A program made the position numbers and the translations under genes. A stretch of DNA of 64,000 nt. Source: Eriocheir sinensis. Lineage: Eukaryota > Arthropoda > Malacostraca > Decapoda > Varunidae. The notes under the pieces were generated by a model, which saw nothing but the letters and a program-made list of their open reading frames with translations, was not told the DNA's origin and made no database searches. Shown here in pieces: positions 1-13,339 of the stretch. The DNA is taken from the NCBI RefSeq assembly GCF_024679095.1, contig NC_066520.1, positions 13,093,709 through 13,157,708 on the forward strand. Reading direction: 5' to 3'. Position 1 is the stretch's first letter; each line of letters opens with the position of its first letter.

Positions 1-545
1 TAAATGGATACCTACAGATAGCGGGCAGTGTAGGAGAAATGCCGAGGAGATGGAGGTGGAGATGGAAAGGTAAAGGGGATGAGAGAAGGTCAGTGAGTCC
101 TCGATCAGTGCACGGAGGAGAAGGAGAGGGAGGGGAAGAAGGGAGGGGAAGGAGAGAGGGAGAAGTGGGTGGTTGACCGGAGAGAGAACGGGCCGCGGGC
201 AGCAACTTGAGAGGAGGCAGAGACAGCAGGAGGAGGAGGTGGAGGGAGGCACGAGACGAAGGAGGAGGAGGAGGAGGAGGAGGAGGGGGGGGGCTGTAAG
301 ATGAAAGGATGTAGGAGGGATGTCAGGGGGGAGAGGGGAGAGGGTTAGAGGGAAGTACATAAGGGGAGAATTAGAAAAGGAGGGAATGAAAGCGGAAGGA
401 GGTAGGAGAGAGGAAATGAGGGCGGACTTCAGATGAAAGGTGAGGGAGGAATGAGGAGGGACGTCAGGGGGAGGGGGAGAGAAGGTTTGAGAGGTAAGAA
501 CATAGGGGGAAGGTCAGAGAGGGAAAAGTGAAAGCCTTGAGGGAT
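1..545. repeat. Purine-rich (G/A) low-complexity tract with GGA repeats
   Basis: The plus strand is almost entirely G and A for over 500 bases, with a run of GGA/AGG triplets around 255-293. No splice-bounded coding signal is seen. Such strand-asymmetric purine tracts are common in arthropod intergenic DNA. Confidence 0.85.
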
Positions 546-559
546 GTGAACCAGAGTAC

Positions 560-850
560 AGGTGCATGACTGCGTGCCAGAGACCAGGAATGCAACCACC
601 ACCACCATTACTAACACCATCACCCACAACCACCACCACGATCCAGTCTACATCATCCATACCGCCCACATTTTCTTACGGGCAATGACACTAAAAAAAC
701 ACAAGCACGCAGGCAGAGTATGCAAATCTATTCACCACCATCATTACATCATCACCATCACCACCACCATCATCATCATCATCACAGCCACCATTCCAGC
801 TCTACCGGCCAGAATGGGAGGCAGCGTAGGCGGAGGGGGGGGGGGGGGCG
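560..850. repeat. CAC/ATC trinucleotide-rich tract ending in poly-G
   Basis: Imperfect CAC, ACC and ATC triplets occur at 595-640 and 735-790, followed by a G homopolymer near 833-848. The open frame across it is a low-complexity His/Thr/Ile reading with no domain. Confidence 0.7.
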
Positions 851-1123
851 AGCTGAGCCTCCTCCTTGATTTAGTCCCCCCTTATAGGATCATTAATAAC
901 ATTCGGGGCGCCTCCTCCTCCACAATTCCTACGCCTACCCACGTTGCCAATCGATAGCTACAGCCTGTGCTAATCACCTCGGCCGCACAGCTCCCTTCCA
1001 ATCCCAGTCGTTATGTGATATTATGCTGTTGTTATTATGTTGCTGTTTTAGTTATATGTTCGTTTTACAGAGGGTCAAACAAACATTTTTTTTCAGTAAT
1101 TTCTTTAAACTTTTATGTTGCAG

Positions 1124-1128
<5 letters not shown>

Positions 1129-1159
<31 letters not shown>
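1129..1159. repeat. (CA)n microsatellite
   Basis: Uninterrupted CA dinucleotide run. A GT-rich stretch follows at 1212-1246. Confidence 0.95.
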
Positions 1160-1161
<2 letters not shown>

Positions 1162-1924
1162 GTAGAGAAAAGTGGTCCAAAACTCCAATCGCAACAGTGA
1201 AAAAAAGTGAATGTGCGTGTGCGTGTCGTGTGTGCGTGTGTGTGTCATCATTGCTGCTTTTCTCTAGGTCGCAACAGAGATGGCGAGGACAGGGCAATTT
1301 TCACATCAAAATTAATTGGCCCAAGACTCCCACACAACACCCGCTAGTTATATACTGCGCCCAAGCCCCCGAGTGAAGGCAATTCAGTTACATGTTCGGC
1401 ATCACGCTCTGCGCCCTATCGCCTCCAGTATCAGAGGGGAGAAACAATGCCGAAATCTGAGCCATAAAAGTCGAGACGTGCATACTTGTCAAGGTGATAA
1501 AACTTCCACGGTGAGTCGCTGGGTGCTCACTTGACGCGTTAAGCAGCACACTGAGCAGAGAAACGACGCAACAGGTTGATTATAGCTTAATAGAATTCGC
1601 GGATCGTATATTCCTCTATGCATCAGCCATGTCTTCAATGTATATATTAATCCATCTCTCAATACATCTATCTATACCTGCCTGTATCAATTTATCTATT
1701 AATCTGTATTCAACTCAATTATGACGTCTCCGCCAGTGTCTGAGGCGGCTCCAGTGCTCTACATATTTGCCCGAACATGCAGGCAAGCAAACCCGTTCCC
1801 TACCGCCATCCCTGCCCCCGTTCTTTGTTCTACAAGGTGGATTCCACGAATAGCGCAAGGCATATGAAAACACTCCCACACACAGGGGTTAGTTCTGCAC
1901 ACACGGGCTGTATACAATGGCTTG

Positions 1925-1925
<1 letters not shown>

Positions 1926-1970
<45 letters not shown>
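1926..1970. repeat. (GT)n microsatellite
   Basis: Uninterrupted GT run. A second GT run lies about 110 bp downstream. Confidence 0.95.
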
Positions 1971-1973
<3 letters not shown>

Positions 1974-2078
1974 ACAGTAAAGCTGAAGGGAAAAAATATA
2001 CCGAATCAAAACATAAAAGCCCGCTAGCACAGCTCCTAAAAAAGAAAGCAGAGTGGCAAAAAAGAGAAGTCAATTTCG

Positions 2079-2080
<2 letters not shown>

Positions 2081-2144
<64 letters not shown>
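2081..2144. repeat. (GT)n microsatellite
   Basis: 64-bp pure GT run. Confidence 0.95.
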
Positions 2145-2145
<1 letters not shown>

Positions 2146-2808
2146 CGGTACCCCTGGCTATAGGTATCCAATTAATAATGAAGGTAGAGGACAAGATCAA
2201 AGGCAAAAGTTCCACTAGTAGTAGGTAGAGGAGGACCAGGCGGCCGGCGAGTGTATAGGCCAGAGGTCAGCAACCCTCAGAACAGCCCGTGCCAGTTCTT
2301 CCCATCGTGGAGAACCGAGTATCACCGAGGCTTGTAATATCAACGTTGCCTGCCTCTACGTAATGAGAACTCGTTGAACAATACCGCCTCGAGACAACAT
2401 AAAGGTCACATTCATATTACCTTCACTTTCATATTCTACAGTGACATTTTCCAGGAGATGGTGATTTTATTCTTCGATATGATACTATTAAACTGAATAC
2501 CACCGTGCCATGAGTCGCCGAGTACAGTAACACGCTCATGGCAAAGTAGTGCAACCTGCTGATGGGGAGTCTGCATACCTGGCTGCCCCTACAACCCGTC
2601 GTTCCTGTGGCTGGCTGGCTACTGCTGAGAACTATCAAAATAAGCTGTACCATCCAGACCCTGACCTTTTAGTTTCCTGTTATTTGAAATTCTAGGAGTA
2701 TCTTTGTGTGATTACATGTATGCACCAACTGCCTTTTAACTCGAACTGAACTTGGGGTTGGTATTCAAGACGTAAACGGGAATGGGTGGGGGTGGGGGTG
2801 GGGGGTTG

Positions 2809-2810
<2 letters not shown>
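2145..2810. other. Unique DNA, no gene seen
   Basis: Non-repetitive sequence between microsatellites. Open frames are short and show no splice-bounded or recognisable protein. Confidence 0.5.

Positions 2811-2889
<79 letters not shown>
2811..2889. repeat. (CT)n microsatellite
   Basis: 79-bp CT run preceded by a G-rich stretch at 2783-2806. Confidence 0.95.
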
Positions 2890-2892
<3 letters not shown>

Positions 2893-4311
2893 GGCAATAT
2901 CTCCATTACAACACGTTTCTTTATTTCCTCGCTCAAATCCCCTTCTTTTTTAGTTCCCCCAGCACTAGTGTAGCCCATCGCCACACTCTTAGAAGGCTCC
3001 ATTGTTTCTCCGTTGCCTCACATCACCTTGACCACCCATCCATACACCCATTAAGCCCCCGCTGCATATTACCTGACGTTGTTTCTCCATTGCTTCATAC
3101 AACTTTTACCAGCCGCCTATCCAGCCCCGCACCTATGCATCCCTGACGAAACGATATACAGACGTGTGTCCATCTGCAATGTTGTTTCTAAATGTGTAAA
3201 CTTGATAATCTGGCTGTCCTCTTTAAGCTTCCTCAAAAAAACTTACACATTATTTATAGTACTATATTAACATCTACACGTCTACTCTGAACCGCATGCT
3301 TTACTGATATTTATTACGAGTTAGTACATTCATTACGTATTCCTAATCACTGAATCAATACAACCTGACCTCGTATCCACACTTAATAAAATAATAGACA
3401 CTAAGTACCAAAACTCCAATCATTACATTCTCAATATTAATCTCTGCTTCAAAATTCAATTGTCTGAGTATTTCTTGTGTCTAACCCGAAAATATGTTAA
3501 TTAAAGCTCATTTCTTTGAACACAGAGAGAGGATATTTTTACGAGCCATCCTGCGTCTGCACACCAGCCATTCTTTCTCTTTCTTCCTCTCCTGCACTCT
3601 TCTGAGGGAGAACAACAATGTTTATTATGTTTGCCCGCCACAAAGAGCCACCTCAAGACAGACTCTTACCCAGCCACAACGGAGACTTCAAAGCGGCGTC
3701 AAGGTTGCCTGCATAAACCACTGCAAAGACGCACGATTCTTTTTTGTTCCACTACATACGCCATTATTGAGTACCGCTGTCCAAATATGCCGTACAGCTG
3801 ACATGCTTTATTCAATCTACTAACGCCCCTTTGCTCCTCTCTTCGCCTTCGCATCCTTAACCTTTCTTTTACTATACTCACACATACGTCGCTCCCACAT
3901 TCACTACCCTTAAAAATACCTTACTTCTCTGTTAATCATTCCTTATCACGCTTCTTTCACACTCCAGTTCAACCTATCGTTCCCTCTTCATCCACATACA
4001 CACCTCCAGTCTAACTTATTTTTCTCTCTTTAACCAGACATTCCTCTTCACTAATAGTTTCCCACTTCAATCCAGTACTTCTTTCCCTTTTTATCCACAT
4101 ATATCTTCAATCTGACACTTCTTTATCTCATCCAAGCACACATCTTCAATTTAACACTCCTTTCTACATCCACACACACTTCAACCTAACACTTTTCCTC
4201 TTCAGTCTAACACTTCTTTCCCGCTTCATCAACACAACTCTTCACACTAACACTTATTTCCCGCCTCATCCACACACACCTCTTTACTCTACCATTTATT
4301 TCCCTTCTCCT

Positions 4312-4313
<2 letters not shown>
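2890..4313. other. Pyrimidine-rich intergenic DNA, no gene seen
   Basis: The plus strand is C/T-rich, especially 3900-4313, where short CACTTCTTTC-type phrases recur imperfectly about every 50-60 bp (a degenerate tandem array). No coding exon is recognised. Confidence 0.5.

Positions 4314-4360
<47 letters not shown>
4314..4360. repeat. (AC)n microsatellite
   Basis: Uninterrupted AC run. Confidence 0.95.
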
Positions 4361-4362
<2 letters not shown>

Positions 4363-7300
4363 TAGTCTCCCCCTCCACCGCGCACTCCCTTGGCACTCCT
4401 CTCCCTTCCTTAGCAACGGGTGGCGGGGCGTGACCCTCCCGTGCCTGTTTCCGGCCTAAAGGAGCGCGACGGACGGCCCGCTGTTACTGGACTCCGGCTG
4501 CAACTCGCCCTAATTCACGCGGCTAAAACAAGGTCGCTGCGGCTGGGAACAAGGTCGTATGTCTCGGGGAACACAACCTTCAGGAGGGTACTGAGGGAGA
4601 GGTATTGTCATGCTCCCAAAGTATTATTATTATTGGTGGTGGTGGTGGTATTTTTTTTTTTTTTCGGATATCATATAGGCTACGAGGGATTATGGAAGAT
4701 TAGAAGCTATTGTACTCTCACCTCTTACTTATTTTGTATTATTTGTTATTTTCGTGTTTTTGTTTTCTTAGTTTTTTTACACTATGATTATGCAGGTTAT
4801 GTGGTTTTAAGGGTCACTGCTACGATATTTACTTTTCTGAATTACTTTTTCCTTTTTTTTTTCTTTCTTTACCCCCTGTGGAGATTTTTGTTTGGGTCAC
4901 TGCCAGCCATGCTTTTTACTTTTTTCTTTTGTTTTCTTCATTTTTTTTCACTTTTTTCATTTTCTTTTATTTATTTTATTGACTGATTCTATTTTTTTAC
5001 ACCTTTGCTATGGTTGTTATGGTGTTTTGAAGGGTCACTGGCACTCTTTTTACACATGTTCGAAGGATTCACGGCAAAATGTAGGATCTGTGAGAGTGAA
5101 AATGTTGCCAGTGAAGGTGAAGTGAGCAAAGCAAACACCGGCCACGAGTGACAAGGATGGGCCATGCCTGTATGCTGAAGGCTTCTCCCCTCGCACCTAT
5201 GCATCACCAACTTTGCCCACTCGCTACTGTGAATACATACTAATGCCCTTTACAGTGTTCCTGGTTTTCCCTGCCTCACCGTGCTCACCACCAAACTTAC
5301 TGGCATGACGTGATATTTCTTATGTATGTTCAATATGCTTATTTTGAGGGGCAACTTGAATTATCAGCTCAGCATAATGCATCATTAAACCAATGCTAAA
5401 CAATATGACACACATTTCACAATTAATCCATGATAAATGTGGCAATAATCCTCATCTGAACCACCACATACAAGAATGTCATGATGCATATTCCTCTTTG
5501 ATCATACCTCTCCTAAAAAAGGTTTGCCTTCTTGTATCAGGTGTACACAGAGCACAGAGTATAATACAATATGAACTCCTATGCTCTCAAACTGCTTTAA
5601 GCTGCTACTCTCCCAAGAGAGAGGTTGGGTGTGGTGCGACAAGAAACACCACCTTGCAGGCCAACAGGTGAAGGGTTGGTAGGTGACCTACTGAATAATG
5701 CTGACCCACCTTACCCTACCCACAAGCATTCTGTGCCAAACATTATTTGGCATTAATATTGTAGGGAAGTGGGACATACATCCAGCTTCAGATTTTACTG
5801 AGAGCAAAAATAAAATAAAAGGTGTGTTATGGTGTTCTAATACAGGTATCACACTATAGTACATTATTTAGGAATCTGAATATCTACAAACAGGTATGGA
5901 GGCAGGCTGCCTTAAAATAAAGCTAGTAATCTGTGCAGTCCTTAATAAATGTGTTTCTACTGGTAGCCAAGCTACAGTACTAGGGTGCTATCTAGTGAGA
6001 ACACTGCCCACTCACTTGTAACTAGAGTCCAAGATTCTTATTGCTTTATGGCAAAAACATATCCACTTCTGTGTGCCCCACTGGCCACACCACATCCTGT
6101 CACCCTTCTTCATGCTGCCCTTGCACCAGACCCCAACTCACTGACAGTGCAGTGAATTGAAACATTGTTTTTTGGTTAGTATTTCATCAAATATAGATGT
6201 GCTTGCTTATAGCTATATGAAGCCTATCAAATGTCCCTTCTATTGGTGCTTTCTAAAGAAATATAAGAAAATAAGTTTGTAAACAAACATACTTCTTCAA
6301 CAACTTTCTTGTGACAAATGCCACTCTTCCAGCCTCAACGCTGCTCTTCAGCCGCATACCTCACCTACAAGCCTCTCCCTGCTCACCTTCTCTAGGAACA
6401 TCCCTCTACTTCCAACACATTATCCTTCTTCAGCTCTTATTCAGCTCATTCCAAACTAATCTTTAGCTGCTTTGCATATTGTTCTTACCTAATACACACA
6501 TTCTTGAAATACCCCTAGTCTGCACTATAACACTACCTCATTGGTCTTTATCTTCCATCTTAAAAGAGTACTAAAACAAAAAGTGAAGGGTAAGAAACAT
6601 GAAAACAAAGATGTTGAAGACCAGATGGCAAAGGTATATAACACTATAAGTAGTGATGGATATGTGATAGAAATACACATGCCTGAGCAATTGGCTGAGT
6701 AAAATGCTTTCAGGATGCTAAATTTGAACTATTCAAAAACTAAGTTAGGAGTCTGTGGTGAGCAAATATTTGAATTCCTTCCCTGAAGATATTATGTCCT
6801 AGCACACTTTAACTACTGCAGCATTTGAAATCATAACTAAAATTACACAAATCTAATGACAAAATCTTAACAAGATCAAAATATAGTCATATGATAATCA
6901 TTCAGCATTCTCATATAATCCTGGCACTCCAGTTAACTGTAACATGCATCAAAGTTGTTAGCAACTCTGAGAAAAAAATGTGATCTGTAAGGCTTCCCAG
7001 GATGTCCAGGAGACTTATATAGCCTATGTAATGATTCTCTATTCAGATTTACATTCCTGTAACATGAACAAATCTAAACTTTACCTATATTTGTCCACCT
7101 AAGTCTTTAAATACATGTAGCACTAGATTTTATTAAATGGAGAGACAAACAGAACTCTTGCAGCATTGTTGTTTAAGAATGACAGTGAGGAAGATATGGC
7201 TATATGTTATCAATGCTGGGTGGCAGTGTTCAGCCCATGTCCACAAGATGGCAAGTTCATGCCATGGTCATGGCAATATACTGGTATATATATGAAGCAG

Positions 7301-9475
7301 TACCCTCTTGTAAGTGCTATAGAACTACATGGCCTGAGTGGCATGGGTAGTAAATGCTGTAATATGAAAGCTTTTGATAATTTTATCATAAATGTTTGTA
7401 AAACATTATGATTCATATAACCCTTACTCACTTTCCATAGCTCAAAGTAGATACAGAAATTTTCTCTCCTCTAAAAAAATTCAGTCATCTTTTACTTTCT
7501 ATTAATGTACGTATCAGAAAACATTTTCTTAGCATTTGTATGAATAAGAAAACATGCTTAAACCAACCTTGTTGTCACTATATAACTAGTCAAAGCACAG
7601 GCTGGCATATGATGTATGATGTGGGTACCTTATACACACATCTACACCTTCCCATGTGATGACAGATTTTTCAACAAATGTTTAACAGAAAACTGTCAGC
7701 TCACCATCCTAGCTTTCACCGCTAAGCCACACATCACCTGTGTAAAATGACTGTTTCATCTACTTTATTGGCATACTTTGTTTCATACCTCAGTGAGGCG
7801 ACAAGAGGTGTGAGGTAAATTAACAAAACAAGGGATGTCACATATGCAAATCCTGGACACATGCCTTACATAACAGTCTACTAACCCCATTCTCTCCTGT
7901 TTTGTTTAACTTAAACAACATTATCATATATAGTTAACAAATTTGTAAATAAATTACATACACAAACACACACACATACACACACACATAAATTTGTATA
8001 ACCATCAAGTATGTCCTTTGCTATGTCCCCTCTGAATATATACGTATATGCTGTATATATAGGCCTATGTTCTTACTAGCTACATATTTATCCACTAGGT
8101 ATAAGATCACTTCAAATTATGATTAGTACTCATACCTAACACAACTCAAGAACAATTTATATAGCCACCTTTTCATTGTATACCTCCACTAAAATCTGCA
8201 GCAAATGCCACCCTCTCTCTTCTCTTCTAGATATCTCCTAAATGATTGGGGGCCACTTTGCAAAATGGTTCCCTTCATGCAATATGTAATTTAGAGTGAA
8301 AATCTCTTAAGAGTTTGCCTTCCTATAGTTATACACAATAAGTGTGCTCTGAGAAAAATGTAAAGGAGCCATTAGTATTCAAATAATCCTATGAAACACT
8401 GTATTGCAGTGGTACTATGTATATGGAGTTACAGAAAGGGTCTGCATACCCCATTTTTGTCATTTTTAGATGAAACTAAGTGGAGCCAAAACTATGTAAC
8501 ATAAAGAAAAAGCCAGTACACATTAATAATACCATAAATGCATATTTCCACCAGCCATGTTCTGCTATACCTGGTACATTTGTGGCTATAAATGATAATA
8601 TGCAATACTATAGTTCATTTTTTAGCTACATTTTCTTTAGTGATTCTAATATGCACAAGGACTCCCAATTCTTTCTTGCTTTAACTACTCATGTAGAAAA
8701 CTAACCAGAATATTTTAGGGCACTGGAATAAATAGAGTAATGAAAAGTTGCAGCAGGTCCATCCTCACTAATATAGGCTTTACAACATTAACATCAAACT
8801 GCTCCACTTGTGCAAGCTATATTATTATACTATTATATTATTACTATTGGTAAACCACTCTTGAGACAACCACATAACCTTGACACAGCACTTTGTTTTA
8901 AGCAGAGAGGGGAATTACACTACCATATCAGTTTGTCATTTATCTTGCACTAGTATATACATATACATATAGTGGAGTGGAGTCCCTGCTTATCTTGTCC
9001 TGTATACATACCTATCTTGGTCAAATATACCTCACTTCATTGAAAGTTTAGGCTGTGGCAGGGCTATTTCAACCACAAGGTCCTTTCATATACATACCCA
9101 TGGTTTTTTTGGGGGGGAAGCTGTATGAAGCCTCTGAGCTTTCTTAACTTTGCATCTCTGTATCATCAAAATCATGTGATCAAGTAGCAACTCCACTCTT
9201 TTACTTCTCACAATTTATGTCAAAAATTACAACATGGCTGATGGTAAGTATTTGTGGTATTATTATTTTATGCTGATTTTTTCTTTGAGTTAATAGGTTT
9301 AGCTCTATCATGTTTCATCATCAATACTCACGTATAATCTCTCATGAACTGAAGAAATTAACTCTATTAAGCCATTGCACTTTCAATGACAAAATTTTAA
9401 TGCAAGGCAATAACTCAGAAAATTTGGACTTGCTAATGGTACAATGAGGAAACAAAATGCATCACGAAGGTCTGT
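4361..9475. other. Long AT-rich stretch, no gene seen
   Basis: Contains T-rich stretches (4650-4680, 4840-5000) and then about 4 kb of AT-rich unique sequence. I looked for exons with AG/GT borders that translate to known families and found none. It may be intron or intergenic DNA of a gene outside the window. Confidence 0.5.
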
Positions 9476-9479
9476 GTGC

Positions 9480-9645
9480 GTGTGTGTGTGTGTGTGTGTT
9501 AATGGATAATTGTTTTTAAATGACATTCTATCCTCTATCTTATCATGATAATTGTTATGGTTATTTAAAAATGTGGTCATCAGCATGTACCTTATAACTG
9601 TGGTCTATAAATGTTTGTAGTGTGTGTGTGTGTGTGTGTGTGTGT
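9480..9645. repeat. Two short (GT)n microsatellites
   Basis: GT runs at 9480-9499 and 9620-9645, separated by AT-rich DNA. Confidence 0.9.
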
Positions 9646-9724
9646 CCCAAACTGCAGTGGCGTTCACAAACTATACGCAGCTTACAATCTACCTCTTTAA
9701 ACACCACCAGCTTCCTTACTGGCC

Positions 9725-10580
9725 TATAATAACCTCTCCATGTGTGCCGCGTCGCCTCCACCCGCTCCCTCTGCCTCACCCCCCTGGCACAGTCCACCCT
9801 GCACCAGCTCCTCCACCGCCCCAACTTTCCCCGCGACTGCCGCGACCAACAAGTGATCCAGCGGAACGCCCCGCCCATGCCCTCCCCGCCTCCCAACAGG
9901 TGCTCTCCCAAGCAAGCAGGTCCCAAAGGTGCGTCGTGCGGACAGGTGCGCTTGTTACACCTGCAAGGAAGCAAGCTGTGGAGGGTGTGGGGTCAAGGAA
10001 CACCTGTTACAGCCGCAAGACCTTCACCATCCTGGGAAACAAATATATACTCCCATCCTACAAGTGGCAAGAAGAAAAAAAAACATATTTCCACGTACCA
10101 AACGGAACTCAGGGCGGTACGAGACATTGGAGGGGCTCAGGCACTCACGTCTGGGAGTGACTACACCTGAGGAACCCTGGAATTTAAGGCATAATGAAAC
10201 CAGTTCGAAATCTGTGTCAATTTCCCAAAGAGAAACTGCTACTACGAGAGATCACAATAAAAAGGGTGTTGAGTGCCATGCGAGTGAGCGGGACGGCATT
10301 ACCTTGGTGGCTGCGAGCAGGCTGTGGACTTGATGACACTCTCGCGGTCTGTGGTCCTAGTTACATAGTAATTTAATAAAGGCACGGCAGCACGAGCGCC
10401 GCACACACTCCGACCTCGACGACACTTGGACTGACACTGACGCAATCTGTGGTCGCACCTGCGTACATCCTCCTCCCGGGGGCCCCGTGAAGACAAAAGA
10501 GCATCGCAGAGGTGGCGCCGCACGCCTTAAAGGGGCGCGCTGACTCCACTTGTGTTGTTCCACCTCCCCTGCGTGTTGCC
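9725..10580. other. GC-rich, CpG-containing block of unknown role
   Basis: Base composition shifts abruptly to GC-rich with many CG dinucleotides (9735-10010 and 10380-10580) inside otherwise AT-rich DNA. Overlapping open frames exist on both strands but none starts from a convincing ATG with splice sites and a known domain. A promoter or CpG block of an unseen gene is possible; this is inference only. Confidence 0.3.
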
Positions 10581-10858
10581 CCTCGTCCCCTTTATACTAG
10601 CTGCACCTAATAACCCATAAACAGTATATAGTGTAGAAATTTAGTAAGACAGCTTTAACCGTAAAACTGAAGAGTTGATCGATGACACACCACCACTCGG
10701 GCAGCGTCTGTGGCCTACAAGTGTGGGCCCTGCACAGCACCCGGTGTTTGAAAACGGCAAACAGCTTTATTTGTTTGTTAGCATGTTTTACAGATTGCAT
10801 TAGCCATTAGACTACATATTTTCTTCTTAGAAGTTTGACACAAGCTCGTAGTGGTTTG

Positions 10859-11052
<194 letters not shown>

Positions 11053-11069
11053 TAAGGTTTGAGTCATTC

Positions 11070-11215
11070 GCTGTTGCTGCGCGTGGCCTTCATGCCCATC
11101 TCCGTCTCATTGGCCCTTGAGCCTGTGTTGGATAACAAACAACCCATTACCCCGAGACACAGGACAAGTGAGACATTCGGATTACCACATTTTACCTTCT
11201 CCAAGTCATCCAAGC
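11070..11215 (-). mobile_element. tRNA-derived SINE, family A, truncated copy
   Basis: Shares the phrases CATCTCCG..., TGAGCCTGTG and ATTACCCCG...ACA with the copies at 12350-12661 and 18090-18385. It breaks off at 11215, before the tRNA-like part, where a TE terminus reading AGTGGCGGATCC begins. The family's tRNA-like head is on the minus strand. Confidence 0.6.
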
Positions 11216-11304
11216 TCAGTGGCGGATCCAGGGGGGGGGGGCCCACCTGGTCACGTGCCCCCCCCCCCAAAAAAAAATGTTTTAATGGAATTAATAATAA
11301 TGGT

Positions 11305-11305
11305 A

Positions 11306-11366
<61 letters not shown>
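11305..11366. repeat. (ATT)n microsatellite
   Basis: Trinucleotide run of about 20 units. Confidence 0.95.
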
Positions 11367-11370
<4 letters not shown>

Positions 11371-11954
11371 TATTATTAAATTGCATAAATGAATGATTAT
11401 CTACTAGTTCACGTTAACATAAAAATTATGTTTAAAAAAAAAAAAGTGAAATACTCCCCCAGAACAAGTATTTACACCACATTTTATTCACGCTCTGCGA
11501 CTTTCGCCTCGCTGACTTGTACGCGTATCGGACAGTTACTGGACAAGGGGGAGGGAGAGGCTCAGACAGCTGCGGCTGGTCGCTATTGATGTACAAAGAA
11601 TACCTCTTAATAAATTATTCAGTTCTGGGCCTGGATGATTTATATGATTAATATGTCACTGAATTCAGAATGTGGAGATCACGTTGATCATCTGTACCTA
11701 AAAGTTCCTTGCCAAATGCTGTACTTGATACATATAAGCAGTGCTCACGAAATAATCCTGTTACAAAGAAATTATTACTTATATATTTACTTAAAATCAT
11801 ACAGACGGTCAACTATGGGTGAGGAGAGATTGGATGAGCTTGCAAAACTATGCATTCACCGTGAACTGACTATCGGTGATCTGATTGAAAATTTTGTCAC
11901 GGCTCTCATTGATATCTTTAAAAAAAAAGGAAAAAGAAGAAGAAACTTTATCCT

Positions 11955-11957
<3 letters not shown>

Positions 11958-12050
<93 letters not shown>
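11958..12050. repeat. Compound (CA)n-(CT)n microsatellite
   Basis: CA run 11958-12008 joined to a CT run 12010-12050. Confidence 0.95.
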
Positions 12051-12053
<3 letters not shown>

Positions 12054-12349
12054 AAAACAAGTAGCTTAATGTTATTTAATACATTACTGTGGCTCAACAC
12101 TTGACAAAGAATTTTTCATTTGCTTTTTATTTACCAAAACACTGCCAACAAATTACATCGAGTAAGTAAACTCAAGAGCAAAAATTTTCTTCTCCAACTT
12201 CTTTTCCACATTCACTTCACAAAAAAAGTTAATGAAGCTCCTCATGTAGCCTAACATATTTTAGAAGTACAATATGGAAGACAGGCTGGGATGGGAAAAA
12301 TTAGTAACCCAGAGACTAGCCTATAATGTCTGCCTAATAAAGTAATACT

Positions 12350-12661
12350 CGTAGGTAAAGTGGGGAGCATGCGATATTGCCGCGCGTTGCATCGGTGCTC
12401 ATTTCCGCCTCCTTGACCTTTTGAGCCTGTGGTGGACTCGTATCCACTAGCCCGGGGACACTTGGCCCTATGCCGTCTGGATTCCCACAATTTACCTTCC
12501 CCAAGTTTCCCCAGGTACCGGTTTATCGACCAACCCAAAAGGAAGGATGATCAGGAGCAATAACTGGGTGGGCTGTGCGCCGAAGGCACCTAATCGGACT
12601 CGAACCGGTGCCCCGAGTAGTGGTAGGCGGTCACAGAAACCACTCAACTACAGAGGCGCAG
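12350..12661 (-). mobile_element. tRNA-derived SINE, family A
   Basis: On the minus strand the element begins with a tRNA-like head: a box-A-like ...GTGGTTTCTGTGACCG... and a box-B-like GGTTCGAGTCCG around 12590-12660. The body is shared with 18090-18385. Box B is recognisable and the full cloverleaf is not, so this is a SINE and not a tRNA gene. Confidence 0.65.
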
Positions 12662-13339
12662 CTTCAGGGGTGTAAAGACAGAAAGCCCATTTTAACTCTC
12701 ACTCTGCCCGGGAATAGAACCCAAAATCTCTATTCAACCGAAAAAATTCGGTTGCAAGCCGAGTCCCAAGTGCCCCACCCCCAAAAATGATTTTCTAGAT
12801 CCGCCACTGTCCCAGAAACAGCTCTCGAGTACGGCCAACTCCTCCTGCCCTCCCTGGAACACGCCTCAGGCAGCGATGAAGGCACCAACTAATATATCGT
12901 CGTAAGATATATGTATACATGTATATGATTCGAGGTAACCGGATGTGGAGACAAAAAAAATATGTACATTCTTTCACTGCAGCAGATAGGGCAGGAAATA
13001 TTATATGAGGCTAAAATCTTCACCGATTCCATATATAAGTTGGCATACATATTTTTTTTTTCATTTATGTGCCATCTTTGGTAGCTTGGGTTGTTCGTTC
13101 TTGCTTCCACCTCGAGCTTCCCTGCACACGTGAACATTATGACCAAATAGTAATATATGCTTTCAAGCATTTTTCATCCATGCATGAAGCCTACGTAGAG
13201 TTCTTTAGGCACAGTGTCCTTACGGCACATTCCCTGCATGGTGAGGGACAATGTAGTGGAAAGATAATCACACAAAAATACCGATATGGACATACTCATG
13301 TTCTCTTCAATTTCCATCGTATAGTTTTCAATGCTGCAT

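Larger units (their letters stand above)
11217..12812. mobile_element. Putative non-autonomous DNA transposon bounded by inverted CAGTGGCGGATC termini
   Basis: CAGTGGCGGATCCAG at 11217 is matched in inverted orientation near 12797-12812 (...CTAGATCCGCCACTG). Both termini continue into G-rich then A-rich DNA. No transposase is visible between them. An (ATT)n run, a compound microsatellite and a SINE lie inside. Flanking bases do not form an obvious target duplication, so two independent termini remain possible. Confidence 0.4.

Noticed and set aside
4420..4986. 188-codon open frame
   Set aside because: The second half is Phe/Leu/Val from T-rich DNA. No domain and no splice context.
9724..9955. 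Minus-strand frame with an ankyrin-like phrase (LLVAAVAGKVGAVEELVQGG)
   Set aside because: Suggestive of one ankyrin repeat, but the frame has no ATG, no convincing acceptor in phase and no second repeat, and it lies in GC-rich DNA where such phrases arise easily.
9624..10333. Overlapping 134-178-codon open frames on the plus strand
   Set aside because: Three overlapping frames in GC-rich DNA, Pro/Ser-rich with no domain. Mutual overlap shows that openness here is compositional.
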